Source: Herpetosiphon llansteffanensis | Lineage (GTDB): Bacteria > Chloroflexota > Chloroflexia > Chloroflexales > Herpetosiphonaceae | Length of the DNA stretch: 39,595 nucleotides | Direction of reading: 5' to 3' | NCBI RefSeq assembly: GCF_003205875.1 | Contig: NZ_PUBZ01000113.1 | Span: forward strand, 1 to 39,595 | Shown here: positions 15,786 to 24,360 of the stretch, in pieces | Numbering within the stretch: position 1 is the first letter of the stretch | How the letters are laid out: each line of letters begins with the position of its first letter | Notes under the pieces: model-generated | Database searches by the model: none | What the model was told of the DNA's origin: nothing | Seen by the model: only the letters and a program-made list of their open reading frames with translations | Program-made: the position numbers and the translations under genes

Positions 15786-16363
15786 TCTAAGCCTCCTGTT
15801 GGCAACTGGCTTGACCAAGCACCCAAACGCTTGGCCATGAGAATATCTGGCTTGCCTAAACCATTGGCATCGGGAATCATGCCAATGATGCTGAATCCAC
15901 AGCGTTGATAAAATTCAAATGGGTGACGACGGCGGTTTTGAATTGTGGCGAGGTGTTGCAGCGGGTTGGGATAGACATCGATGCCGCTAGCTGAGGTCAA
16001 AAAGGCTTCATCATCGGAACCCAACATTAAGGTCAGGCCACCACGGGCGCTGCATTCGGCCTCGAGGGCTTGCACTAAGGCGCGACCAATGCCATGGCCT
16101 TGATAATCGGGGTGGACGGCCAAGGGGTGCAATTCCCAAACATTGCCATCATAGCTTGATTGGCCGCCAATCCAGCCCACCACATTGTCGTCGATCAAGG
16201 CGATAAAACCAACGCGTTCGGGCAACAGCGCCTCTTGCATCTCTTCGCGGGCATCATCGAGGGTTGGCCAAGCTTCTGGCCAGTGTTCGGCAAACGCCAG
16301 GGTCAAAATCTCGGCAGCCTGTTCAAGCAAACGCTCATCAGCAACCAAGGCACGAATTTCCAT
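15782..16363 (-). CDS. GNAT family N-acetyltransferase
   Basis: A 193-aa single-domain GNAT. The acetyl-CoA signature HPDYQGHGIGRALVQALE lies near residues 95-112, preceded by the beta strand LHPLAV; FYQRCGFSIIG is the C-terminal beta-alpha pair of the fold. The reading frame extends to 16387, but ATG at 16363 has AGGAGG 6 nt upstream and starts directly with the first beta strand (MEIRAL). The stop overlaps the GTG of the Eis-like gene (GTGA), so the two are translationally coupled. The substrate is unknown. Confidence 0.85.
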   Translation of the reverse strand: MEIRALVADERLLEQAAEILTLAFAEHWPEAWPTLDDAREEMQEALLPERVGFIALIDDNVVGWIGGQSSYDGNVWELHPLAVHPDYQGHGIGRALVQALEAECSARGGLTLMLGSDDEAFLTSASGIDVYPNPLQHLATIQNRRRHPFEFYQRCGFSIIGMIPDANGLGKPDILMAKRLGAWSSQLPTGGLE

Positions 16364-16498
16364 CACACCCTCCTTTGTCCAAGCCACAATTGCGCCATAC
16401 TCCGCAATCTAAATCATCAATCACAATGCGCCAATATTAACAACAATGTCCATCACAAGGATCAGGCCTTGGAACGAATAACAGCATGCAACGCGGCG

Positions 16499-16507
16499 TG
16501 TTATGAT
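16499..16507 (+). promoter_or_regulatory. Extended -10 promoter of the DUF2330 gene
   Basis: TG at 16499-16500, one base, TATGAT at 16502-16507. Predicted start is near 16514, 25 nt before the ATG. No clear -35. Confidence 0.55.
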
Positions 16508-16538
16508 TGAGTTTGCAAACATTTCAAGGAGGATTTCC

Positions 16539-17753
16539 ATGCGTCGTTTAGCCACAGTGATTGCGCTGTGTAGCCTTTTAAGCATTACTTTGCCCTCAAT
16601 TGCCGCCGCAAGCGGGGCCTTGATTCCTGCTGATGCGCCGATTAGCCAAACCAGCCTTAACGTGATTTTTGCTGTCGATGGCCAAGCCAACCAAACTACC
16701 GCCTATCTGAAACTAGATTATACTGGCACGCCTGCAGAATTTGCTTGGATTTTGCCAGTGCCCAGCATCCCAACGCTCGATGTGGTTGGCGCGAGCAGCT
16801 TTGCCGAACTGCACAGCCTGACCGATCCACGGGTGACATTTCCAGCGCCGCCAGCCTGTTTTACCCCAACCCTTGGCACAATTCCAGCAGCTGCGACCCA
16901 AACGCCAGCGGCTCAACAAGGCCAGGTCGGCGCATACGATTATAGTGTGCTCGAAGATCGCGACCCAGCAGCGCTTATGACGTGGCTCAAAGATAATGGC
17001 TATCAAGCCCCAGCAGGCTTGGAAACTGCACTCAAGCCCTATACCGATGCAGGCATGCCGTTGTTGGCAATCAAACTCAAACCCGATGCAGCAACCAACA
17101 GCATCCAGCCAATTGCGATTAGCTATGCGGGCACAACACCAATGTTGCCATTACAATTAGCCGCCTTGAGCAGCCAACCCAAAACCCCAATCACGGTCTG
17201 GGTTTTCGGCGAGACGCAGGCAATTCCAACCAATACCGAGCGTTTTACTATGCGCGAAAACGACTTAGCGCTCACATCGCTGAATAATGAAAATAACTAT
17301 ACCGAGCTACGCAGCGGCGTGTTGGCCAGCGTTGCAGGCAAAGGCTTCTTAACCGAGTTTGCCCAACCAAGCAAGTTTTTAAGCCCCCAAGATAGCTTGC
17401 TCAAAGAATTGACCACTAAATATGCCTTCTTGACGCGTTTGTATGGCGAAGTCTCGCCTGAAGAGATGCTGTTTGATCCATCGTTTGGCTATAGCCCTGA
17501 ACTACCACCGATTTCAAACAATATTGATTTGACGTATCGCACCGAGCCGTTCGATTGCGAAGATCAAATGTTGCACACTGTGCGTCGCCAGCAATATGAT
17601 GCGGCCAAAGGTAATCGCTCATCAGAAGAAGAAGCGACAGCCAACTTGCACCGCGGCCCATTGCGCATCGGCACGCTCATGGTGATTGGCGTAACCTTAG
17701 GCGCAATTTGGCTATTGGCCCGCAAGCCCAAGAAACGCCGCCCAGCTGCCTAG
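16539..17753 (+). CDS. DUF2330 domain-containing membrane-anchored protein
   Basis: A 404-aa protein of unknown function. It has a signal peptide (MRRLATVIALCSLLSITLPS, cleavage near AAA) and a DUF2330 domain over most of its length, recognised by VIFAVDGQANQTTAYLKLDY and AEFAWILPVPSIPTLDV. A C-terminal membrane helix (about residues 374-392) followed by a basic tail KPKKRRPAA anchors it with the domain outside. ATG at 16539 has AAGGAGG at 16526-16532; the frame extends upstream to 16503, but that ATG falls within the -10 region. A terminator follows at 17824-17870. Confidence 0.82.
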   Translation: MRRLATVIALCSLLSITLPSIAAASGALIPADAPISQTSLNVIFAVDGQANQTTAYLKLDYTGTPAEFAWILPVPSIPTLDVVGASSFAELHSLTDPRVTFPAPPACFTPTLGTIPAAATQTPAAQQGQVGAYDYSVLEDRDPAALMTWLKDNGYQAPAGLETALKPYTDAGMPLLAIKLKPDAATNSIQPIAISYAGTTPMLPLQLAALSSQPKTPITVWVFGETQAIPTNTERFTMRENDLALTSLNNENNYTELRSGVLASVAGKGFLTEFAQPSKFLSPQDSLLKELTTKYAFLTRLYGEVSPEEMLFDPSFGYSPELPPISNNIDLTYRTEPFDCEDQMLHTVRRQQYDAAKGNRSSEEEATANLHRGPLRIGTLMVIGVTLGAIWLLARKPKKRRPAA

Positions 17754-17823
17754 AACTACGCCTATGGGCCGTAATTAGCATATTGCAGTTCAACGAAAAA
17801 CCCATTAAGATACCAGTAGCAGT

Positions 17824-17870
17824 TTGACCTCATCACTCGATTATGCTCGATGAGGTCAACTGTTTTGTTT
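17824..17870 (+). terminator. Terminator hairpin abutting the plsX ribosome binding site
   Basis: TTGACCTCATC (17824-17834) pairs with GATGAGGTCAA (17849-17859), followed by the T-rich tail TGTTTTGTTT to 17870. The plsX Shine-Dalgarno GGAGG begins at 17871, leaving no room for a promoter between them. Confidence 0.8.
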
Positions 17871-17882
17871 GGAGGATTATCT

Positions 17883-18989
17883 GTGCGTATTGTTTTGGAT
17901 GCCAGCGGTGGCGACCACGCGCCGCAAGCAACAGTTGCTGGCGCAATCGCCGCAGCCCGCACGTGGGGCGACCAAATTATTTTAGTCGGCAACGAGGCTG
18001 CAATTCGCGCCGAACTTGCCAAATACGATACTAGTAACCTTGATTTACCTGTCGTCGATGCGCCCGAAATAATCGAAATGACCGAGCATCCGGCGCAGGC
18101 GATTCGGCGCAAACGGAATTCGCCAGTCGCCGTTGGGCTGCGCTTGGTGCGCGAAGGCGAAGCAGATGCCTTTGTTTCTGCTGGCCATAGTGGCGCAACC
18201 ATGGCGGGAGCTTTGTTTATTCTCGGGCGTATTCGTGGCATCGAACGGCCATGTTTGGTGACCCATTTCCCAACCGTCAATGGCTATGCGCTGTTGCTCG
18301 ATTCGGGCGCAACGACCGATTGCAAGCCTGAATATTTGGTCCAATTTGCTCAAATGGGCAATGTCTACGCCCAAAAAATCGCCAATATTCCCATGCCACG
18401 GATTGGGCTGTTGGCCAATGGCGAAGAAGCAAATAAGGGTGATAAACTAGTACAAGACACCCATGGTCTGTTACAGCAACGCCACGATTTAAACTTTGTT
18501 GGCAATGTCGAGCCAAAAGATATGTTGATCAATGGCAGTGCTGATGTGGTTGTGGCCGATGGTTTTGTTGGCAATTTGGTGCTCAAATTTGGTGAAGGGG
18601 TCTTTAAAATGATCACCACCGCCGCTGCCAACAATATCAAAGCCTCGTGGCGACAAAACCTTGCAATGGGATTACTGCCAACCCTCGTGGCCTTGGCATT
18701 GCCCGGCAAAGGTCGTTGGCGCGCCTTGCTCGCTGGATTAACCGGCTTGAGCTTGCCAGCCAGCCTTGCTGTTGCGCCACTTTTGGCCCTACGCAAACGT
18801 ATGGACTATCGCAGTCATGGCGGCGCACCCTTGTTGGGTGTCAATGGCATTGCGATTATTGCCCACGGCAAATCCGATGCTTTAGCCATTCAGAACGCGA
18901 TTGGGCAGGCCCGCAATGCCGTTGAACAACGGGTCGTTGCAACCATTAGCCATGCCCTCGAAACTGTTGAATTAGTACCCTCGGCCTAG
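17883..18989 (+). CDS. plsX: Phosphate acyltransferase PlsX
   Basis: A 368-aa enzyme that makes acyl-phosphate from acyl-ACP, the first committed step of the PlsX/PlsY phospholipid pathway; it is a peripheral membrane protein. It shows the family N-terminus RIVLDASGGDHAP, AVGLRLVREGEADAFVSAGH, SGATMAGALFILGRI, RIGLLANGEEANKG, VVVADGFVGNLVLKFGEG and MDYRSHGGAPLLGVNG. Between the last two, a Leu/Ala/Pro-rich stretch (about residues 255-305) is roughly 30 residues longer than in typical PlsX and lies where the membrane-binding hairpin of the family is. The GTG start at 17883 has GGAGG 7 nt upstream. The usual fab/acp neighbours are absent. Confidence 0.95.
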   Translation: MRIVLDASGGDHAPQATVAGAIAAARTWGDQIILVGNEAAIRAELAKYDTSNLDLPVVDAPEIIEMTEHPAQAIRRKRNSPVAVGLRLVREGEADAFVSAGHSGATMAGALFILGRIRGIERPCLVTHFPTVNGYALLLDSGATTDCKPEYLVQFAQMGNVYAQKIANIPMPRIGLLANGEEANKGDKLVQDTHGLLQQRHDLNFVGNVEPKDMLINGSADVVVADGFVGNLVLKFGEGVFKMITTAAANNIKASWRQNLAMGLLPTLVALALPGKGRWRALLAGLTGLSLPASLAVAPLLALRKRMDYRSHGGAPLLGVNGIAIIAHGKSDALAIQNAIGQARNAVEQRVVATISHALETVELVPSA

Positions 18990-19006
18990 CTTTGGAGGTA
19001 ATCCCT

Positions 19007-20269
19007 ATGGCGCTTCGTGAATGTCCTAATTGTCGGGCAAGTGTCGACGATATTAATCCGTTTTGTTCTGAGTGTGGAACCCGGCTCAACGCTGCGCCAA
19101 CTGCTGCCGAAGGCCCAACTCAGGCATTGCCACGCTACGAAGGTCAGGGTGGCAGTTATCCCCCACCATCATCACAAAACTACGATCAGCCGGGTAGCTA
19201 TCCTCCGCCACCACAACAAAATTATGGCCAGCCAGGTAGCTATCCTCCGCCACCACAACAAAATTACGGCCAGCCAGGTAGCTATCCCCCACCACCACAG
19301 CAAAATTATGGTGGTGACTATCAGCAACCACAAAATTATGGCCAGCCAGGCAGCTATCCGCCGCCACCGCAACAACAATATGGCAGCCAACAGCAATATG
19401 GCAACCAACAGCAATACACGCCAGCCAACTATCAACAACCAAACTATGGCGCTGGCTACCCGAATGCTGGTGCGCCAACCAAACGCAGCAGCAATACGGG
19501 GATGGTTATTGGGATTATTGTGGGGATTGTGCTGTTACTCGGCGCGGGCGTAGCCTTCTTGATGAATGACAAAGAAGACGATCCCAAGAAACAGATCGCG
19601 ACCAATTCAACCAGCGTGGCCACGGCAACCATTCGCCCAACCCGCACTCCGGCCTCAACCGACGAGCCAGAACCAACCAACGAGCCAGTTGTCGGCAGCG
19701 GTGTGTTCTTGGAAGACGATTTTTCCAACACCGATCAAGCTTGGCCAGAGCAAGAAACCGCCAGCAAATCGGGCAAGTATGCCTATGTTGAAGGCGCATA
19801 TCAAATCCATGTCTATGTCAACGAACGCATTATCTGGACTTCGACCAACGAAGTGTATAGCGATGTTGATGCAGAAATTGATGTCACGATGGTTAGTGGC
19901 GAACCAACCAATGCCGCTGGCTTAGTGCTGCGCGAACAAATTGAAGGCGATACTTCAGGCAGTTTGTATGTCTATCAAATCGATGGTCAAGGCAATATTG
20001 CCTTCCGCCGCTTCGATAAAGCCGTTGACGAATGGATTAACTTGATCGATTGGAAATATAGCTCGGTTGCGAATGAGGCAGTTGGCGCAACTAATCGCCT
20101 GCGCGTTGTCGCAGTTGGCTCCAACTTCACCTTCTATTTGAATGGCGAAAAAGTTGCCTCGTACACCGACGAAACCTACGCCACTGGGGCGATGGGCTTT
20201 GGCGCAAGCACCTTTGAACAAGGCGATACCTTGACCCAATTTGATAATCTACGCATGGCTTATCCATAG
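19007..20269 (+). CDS. Zinc-ribbon, P/Q/Y-repeat membrane protein with jelly-roll domain
   Basis: A 420-aa single-pass protein. The N-terminus is a zinc ribbon (CPNC near residue 6, then CSEC). A low-complexity region (about residues 40-155) contains near-identical 14-residue units QPGSYPPPPQQNYG. A membrane helix lies at about 165-187 (VIGIIVGIVLLLGAGVAFLM), followed by a charged and Thr/Pro-rich linker and a C-terminal beta-rich domain (about 225-420) of the LamG/DUF1080 jelly-roll type. It begins at ATG 19007 with GGAGG 8 nt upstream; a TTG at 18992 in the same frame would include the Shine-Dalgarno. It follows plsX by 17 nt, so the two are probably cotranscribed. Function is unknown; an extracytoplasmic ligand-binding protein is plausible. 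Confidence 0.78.
   Translation: MALRECPNCRASVDDINPFCSECGTRLNAAPTAAEGPTQALPRYEGQGGSYPPPSSQNYDQPGSYPPPPQQNYGQPGSYPPPPQQNYGQPGSYPPPPQQNYGGDYQQPQNYGQPGSYPPPPQQQYGSQQQYGNQQQYTPANYQQPNYGAGYPNAGAPTKRSSNTGMVIGIIVGIVLLLGAGVAFLMNDKEDDPKKQIATNSTSVATATIRPTRTPASTDEPEPTNEPVVGSGVFLEDDFSNTDQAWPEQETASKSGKYAYVEGAYQIHVYVNERIIWTSTNEVYSDVDAEIDVTMVSGEPTNAAGLVLREQIEGDTSGSLYVYQIDGQGNIAFRRFDKAVDEWINLIDWKYSSVANEAVGATNRLRVVAVGSNFTFYLNGEKVASYTDETYATGAMGFGASTFEQGDTLTQFDNLRMAYP
19187..19384 (+). repeat. 42-bp coding tandem repeat (14-residue units)
   Basis: Units at 19187-19228, 19229-19270 and 19271-19312 are nearly identical in DNA; a fourth at 19343-19384 follows a short spacer, and a degenerate one precedes at about 19145. 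The count probably varies between strains. Confidence 0.85.
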
Positions 20270-20280
20270 GCCAATGCCAA

Positions 20281-20308
20281 TCTGGCCCAACAACGAGGTT
20301 GGGCCAGA
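20281..20308 (+). terminator. Hairpin abutting the enoyl-CoA hydratase ribosome binding site
   Basis: Perfect 11-bp stem TCTGGCCCAAC / GTTGGGCCAGA with loop AACGAG. The GGAG Shine-Dalgarno of the next gene starts at 20310. It lacks a T tract, so termination may be weak. Confidence 0.6.
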
Positions 20309-20320
20309 CGGAGTATTTTC

Positions 20321-21097
20321 GTGTCATATCAACTGATCAGCATCAGCCAGCAAGCAGCCGTCGCCACCGTCAGTCTCAATCGCCCAGAATTGCACAATGC
20401 CTTCAATCCCGCATTGATCGGCGAGTTGCGCCAAGCATTAACCGCCATCGCCGCCGATTCCAGCGTGCGAGTGGTTATTTTGACTGGAACTGGGCCTTCG
20501 TTCTCTGCTGGCGGCGATTTAAGCTGGATGCAAGCAAGCGCTAGCTATACAGCCGAGCAAAATATTGCCGATGCTGAAAATCTCGATGCCATGTTTGCGC
20601 TACTCAATAGCATGCCGCAGCCAGTTATTGGCCGCATCAATGGCGCAGCGCTTGGTGGTGGCGCTGGCTTGGTGGCCTGCTGCGACCTAGCAGTAGCCGT
20701 CGAACAAGCCAAATTCGGTTTTACCGAGGTCAAGCTTGGCTTGATTCCAGCGGTGATTGCTCAATATGTCGTGCCCAAAATTGGGGTCAGCCAAAGCCGA
20801 GCCTTGTTTATTTCAGGCGAACGCTTTAGCGCCGAACGAGCCTTCGAAATTGGCCTTATCCACGCCATTACGGGCGAAGATGAGCTTGATCAAACGGTTG
20901 GCTTTTTGGTTGAACGCATACTGAGTGGTGGCCCTCAAGCCATGGCCCAAGCCAAAAAATTAGTTCAAGCCATGTGGGAGCTAGAGCGCAGCGCCGCCAA
21001 ACGCTACGCGATCGAAGCCATTGCCCAAGCCCGCACCGGCCCCGAAGGCCAAGAAGGACTCGCCGCATTTCTCAACAAGCGCAAACCCAAATGGTAA
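20321..21097 (+). CDS. Enoyl-CoA hydratase/isomerase, methylglutaconyl-CoA hydratase-like
   Basis: A 258-aa crotonase-fold enzyme acting on acyl-CoA thioesters in the cytoplasm. Oxyanion-hole segments are SAGGDLSWM (about residues 66-74) and GAALGGGAGLVACCDLAVA (about 107-125); a catalytic-type Glu sits in FTEVKLGLIPAVI. The pattern LNRPELHNAF, DLSWM, VACCDLAVA and LGLIPAVIAQYVV is closest to 3-methylglutaconyl-CoA hydratases (LiuC, leucine breakdown), but no other liu genes are nearby, so substrate is uncertain. GTG start at 20321 with GGAG at 20310-20313. A paralogue of another subgroup lies at 34240-35031. Confidence 0.88.
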   Translation: MSYQLISISQQAAVATVSLNRPELHNAFNPALIGELRQALTAIAADSSVRVVILTGTGPSFSAGGDLSWMQASASYTAEQNIADAENLDAMFALLNSMPQPVIGRINGAALGGGAGLVACCDLAVAVEQAKFGFTEVKLGLIPAVIAQYVVPKIGVSQSRALFISGERFSAERAFEIGLIHAITGEDELDQTVGFLVERILSGGPQAMAQAKKLVQAMWELERSAAKRYAIEAIAQARTGPEGQEGLAAFLNKRKPKW

Positions 21098-21122
21098 ACC
21101 CTTCGACGAAAGGATAGCCGGT

Positions 21123-24100
21123 ATGTACGATGGTGATAGCGGGGAATCAAGCATTTGGCACGAGCAGCTTGAGCTATTAAGCAAAACCACCCAAGAACTT
21201 TTTTGTCTGCACAATGCAGAGTTATTGATTCAACGGATTAGCGCATTAATCAGCCATTATTTGCAAACGCCGCATGTCACCATCGCCCTGATTCAAAACG
21301 ATCAGCTTGTGCCAGTTGCTAGCGCGCTTGGCCCACTCGAAGATCCCAGCTATCACCAGCCACCACGTCTGCGCCACAATGCAGGCCCTGCTTGGTCGGC
21401 GCTTTGTCAGCAGCAGCACAGTATCATCACGCCTGCAAGCCAACACAACCAGCGCTCCCAACTAAGCGTGCCGATGCTGCGCAACGAGCAATTGCTGGGC
21501 TTAATCGATATTCAAAGCGAGCAGCCAGCCTCAAAACTGCGCTTGCTCCAACCAATTATCGAGATGATCGCCCAGCAATTGGCCTTGGCCTTGGGCACGC
21601 TGGCCACGCATCGCCAGCATTATCGCGAAGATCAATGCACCAAAATCATCGAAAAAATCAATTTGCATATTTTAAAGCACCTTGATGTGCTGACCGAGCC
21701 ACACCAAATTATTCGTTTAATTTGGCACTATTTGCCAATCCAAGGCGCAGCGCTCTATCTCTACGATGAGCAAGGGCTTGGTTTATTGACCCAGATCAAT
21801 GCTACCCATGTGCCAAACCACCGTGGCCTGCAAGCACTGAGCCATTCCGAGCCACTGCAAGCAACCAGCCAGAATACAGTCAAAATGCTACTCGCAGGCA
21901 CGCATGGCATCGATATTCATGTGCCTGGCAATCAGACCAATCTTGGCTTGCTGCACTTGATTCCCGCCACACCATTTGAGCCAAGCGACATCCAACTGCT
22001 GCACGAGTTTGGCGCACGCTTAGGCTATATTCTGGAGCATAATCGGCTGTTTCGCTCGATGTATGTGGCCAACGAACGCAATGTGCTTTTTGCCCGCATC
22101 GTCAGCCATATTCGCCAAACCATCAATTTGCGCGAGGTGTTGCAGGATGTATTGGCAACCCTTGGTTTAGGCTTGCGCGCCGATTTCTGCACCGTGGCGA
22201 TGTATGAGCAGGAGCAACGCTTACGCTTTCATGGCACCTACACAACCTTGCTGCCGCCCGATCAGCGCACCGCGACCGAGGCATTGTTGCATAGCGAAAT
22301 GTTGCAAGCCTTTCAGCAAAAGCGCTCGCTGACGATCGACGAGTATCACGATAGCAATTACCCTGAATTGCGCGAGCGTTTGCTGGCCTTGAATATTCAT
22401 GCGTTGGTTTGGGTGCCGTTGGTCGCTAATGGCCAGTGGTTGGGCTTTGTCTGCATCTATAAAGTGCAGCGCCCATTCCTCTGGACGCTCGATGATTTGC
22501 GTTTGATCAACGATGTGGCCGATCAATTGGCCTTGGCTTTGCGCCAAATGCAGCTGTACGAGGCCGAACATCAACGCCGCCGCGAACTTGAAGCCTTGCA
22601 AGAAATTATTCGCGCAATTAGCGGCGAACTCAATTTGCATGCGTTATGCGGCAATGTGGTCGAAAAAGTTATCGACGTGTTTAAAATTGCTGCGGCTGCG
22701 GTGCTCATGTGGCATAGCGATGGTAGCGCAATGCAGGTCGTGGCCCACGCTGGCTTTTCCGAACGCTACCTCGATTCGCTGGAAATGACCACCGATACCG
22801 TTAACTATTGGATTTCGCGCTTCAAACCACCAACCCCACTCTACATTAGCGATATTCGCCGCGTTTCGCTGATTGGCGGCGATCCTGCTAGCGCTGAAGG
22901 GCTATCGTCACTCTTTGCCCAGCCATTGATGGTTGATGGGCGGTTTAGTGGCTGGCTGCAAATGTATAGTCGCGGCAACGTGCGCGCGTGGAATGCAGAG
23001 GAAAGCCATTTGGCGGTCTCGATTGCCCAGCAAATTTCGCAAGCGATTCATACGGCGCGGCGCTATGAGCAAGAGCATTTGTTGCGCACCGATGCAGAAC
23101 AATCCTATTATCAATTGCGCAGCGTGCTCGACGAGCTAGAAAACACCCGCGAAACCTTGATTAACTCGGAAAAATTGCGCGCCTTGGGTCAGCTGGCCAG
23201 TGGCGTTGCTCACGATTTCAACAATCTGCTGGCCTCAATTCTTGGCAACGCCCAATTTCTGTTGCTTGATGAAAACCATGCAGAACGCCGCGACGCGTTG
23301 CAAGTCATCGAACGCGCTGCCAAAGATGGCGCGGTCACGGTGCGCCGCATTCAAGAGTTTGCGCGGGCCTCCGAAACGATCTACGATGATATTGTCGATT
23401 TACGCGATGTGGTGAATATTGCGCTCGATTTTACCCGCCCTTCGTGGCGCGATAAAACCCAGCAGCGTGGGATTAAGCTCGATATTAGCACCCACTTGGC
23501 TGCGGCCCATGTGCAAGGCAGCGCCGCCGAATTGCGCGAAGTCTGCGTTAATTTGGTCGTCAATGCGATTGATGTCTTGCCCAAAGGCGGCACGATTACA
23601 ATCAGCACGGGCACAACTGGCGAGTGGTCGTACTTCACGATTGCCGATAATGGCCCAGGCATCGCGCCCGAAGATCGGACTCGTATTTTCGAGCCATTTT
23701 TCTCGACCAAGCCCATTGGCGAGGGCACGGGCATGGGCTTGGCGGTTGCATTGAGCATTGTGCAACGCCATCGCGGCAAATTACTAACCGAAGATGTGTA
23801 CCCACATGGCGCGCGCTTCGTCGTGTTGCTGCCAATTCATCATGCACCGCAACCAAAGCCACGTCCAGTTGCTATTGTGCCCAAAACCGCCGCCCAACGA
23901 ATTTTGGTGGTTGATGATGAGCCAGCAGTGCGCAACATTGTGGCCAAAGTGCTGCGCCACGATCATCACGAAGTAACCTTGGCTAGCTCTGGCGAAGAAG
24001 CCCTGCGCTGGATCGACGAACAACCCTTCGACATGATTATTTCCGATTTGGGTATGCCAGGTATGAATGGCTGGGATGTGCTGGAGCAAGCGCGCCATCG

Positions 24101-24281
24101 CCGCCCGAATATCATTGCAATTTTGATTACTGGCTGGGGCTATCAACACGATGCCGATTATGCTGCTGCACGCGGCGTTGATAGCGTGCTTGGCAAGCCC
24201 TTTGAAATGCAAACGTTGCGCAGCACGGTTGCCGATTTGATTCAAGCCCGCAACACACAAAGCCCAAACCGTGTATCATAG
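21123..24281 (+). CDS. Multi-GAF hybrid histidine kinase with C-terminal receiver domain
   Basis: A 1052-aa cytoplasmic sensor kinase. Three to four GAF domains (roughly residues 20-180, 190-330, 345-495 and 515-665) are followed by a coiled coil and HisKA with GVAHDFNNLL (phosphoacceptor His697). The ATPase domain has an N box near NLVVNAIDVLPKGG, a G1 box DNGPGIAPEDRTRIFEPFFS and GEGTGMGLAVALS. A receiver domain (about 925-1045) has LVVDDEP, phosphoacceptor Asp975 in ISDLGMPGMNGWD, and the conserved Lys in LGKPFE. No membrane segment is seen. The frame is open upstream into the hydratase gene, but ATG at 21123 with AGGA at 21111-21114 is the plausible start, 25 nt after that stop. The signal is unknown; the NtrC-type regulator at 35282 is one conceivable partner but is not adjacent. 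Confidence 0.88.
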   Translation: MYDGDSGESSIWHEQLELLSKTTQELFCLHNAELLIQRISALISHYLQTPHVTIALIQNDQLVPVASALGPLEDPSYHQPPRLRHNAGPAWSALCQQQHSIITPASQHNQRSQLSVPMLRNEQLLGLIDIQSEQPASKLRLLQPIIEMIAQQLALALGTLATHRQHYREDQCTKIIEKINLHILKHLDVLTEPHQIIRLIWHYLPIQGAALYLYDEQGLGLLTQINATHVPNHRGLQALSHSEPLQATSQNTVKMLLAGTHGIDIHVPGNQTNLGLLHLIPATPFEPSDIQLLHEFGARLGYILEHNRLFRSMYVANERNVLFARIVSHIRQTINLREVLQDVLATLGLGLRADFCTVAMYEQEQRLRFHGTYTTLLPPDQRTATEALLHSEMLQAFQQKRSLTIDEYHDSNYPELRERLLALNIHALVWVPLVANGQWLGFVCIYKVQRPFLWTLDDLRLINDVADQLALALRQMQLYEAEHQRRRELEALQEIIRAISGELNLHALCGNVVEKVIDVFKIAAAAVLMWHSDGSAMQVVAHAGFSERYLDSLEMTTDTVNYWISRFKPPTPLYISDIRRVSLIGGDPASAEGLSSLFAQPLMVDGRFSGWLQMYSRGNVRAWNAEESHLAVSIAQQISQAIHTARRYEQEHLLRTDAEQSYYQLRSVLDELENTRETLINSEKLRALGQLASGVAHDFNNLLASILGNAQFLLLDENHAERRDALQVIERAAKDGAVTVRRIQEFARASETIYDDIVDLRDVVNIALDFTRPSWRDKTQQRGIKLDISTHLAAAHVQGSAAELREVCVNLVVNAIDVLPKGGTITISTGTTGEWSYFTIADNGPGIAPEDRTRIFEPFFSTKPIGEGTGMGLAVALSIVQRHRGKLLTEDVYPHGARFVVLLPIHHAPQPKPRPVAIVPKTAAQRILVVDDEPAVRNIVAKVLRHDHHEVTLASSGEEALRWIDEQPFDMIISDLGMPGMNGWDVLEQARHRRPNIIAILITGWGYQHDADYAAARGVDSVLGKPFEMQTLRSTVADLIQARNTQSPNRVS

Positions 24282-24360
24282 GGATGGGTCACACAGGCTA
24301 TCGTCGCACCACGCCCAACCGGCTGCAAGGATGTTTTCCACGTAGACAAGGAGTGTACGC

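Noticed and set aside
23384-24260. Antisense reading frames over the histidine kinase 3' half
   Set aside because: They are shadows of the kinase and receiver domains, which carry all conserved motifs in the plus frame.
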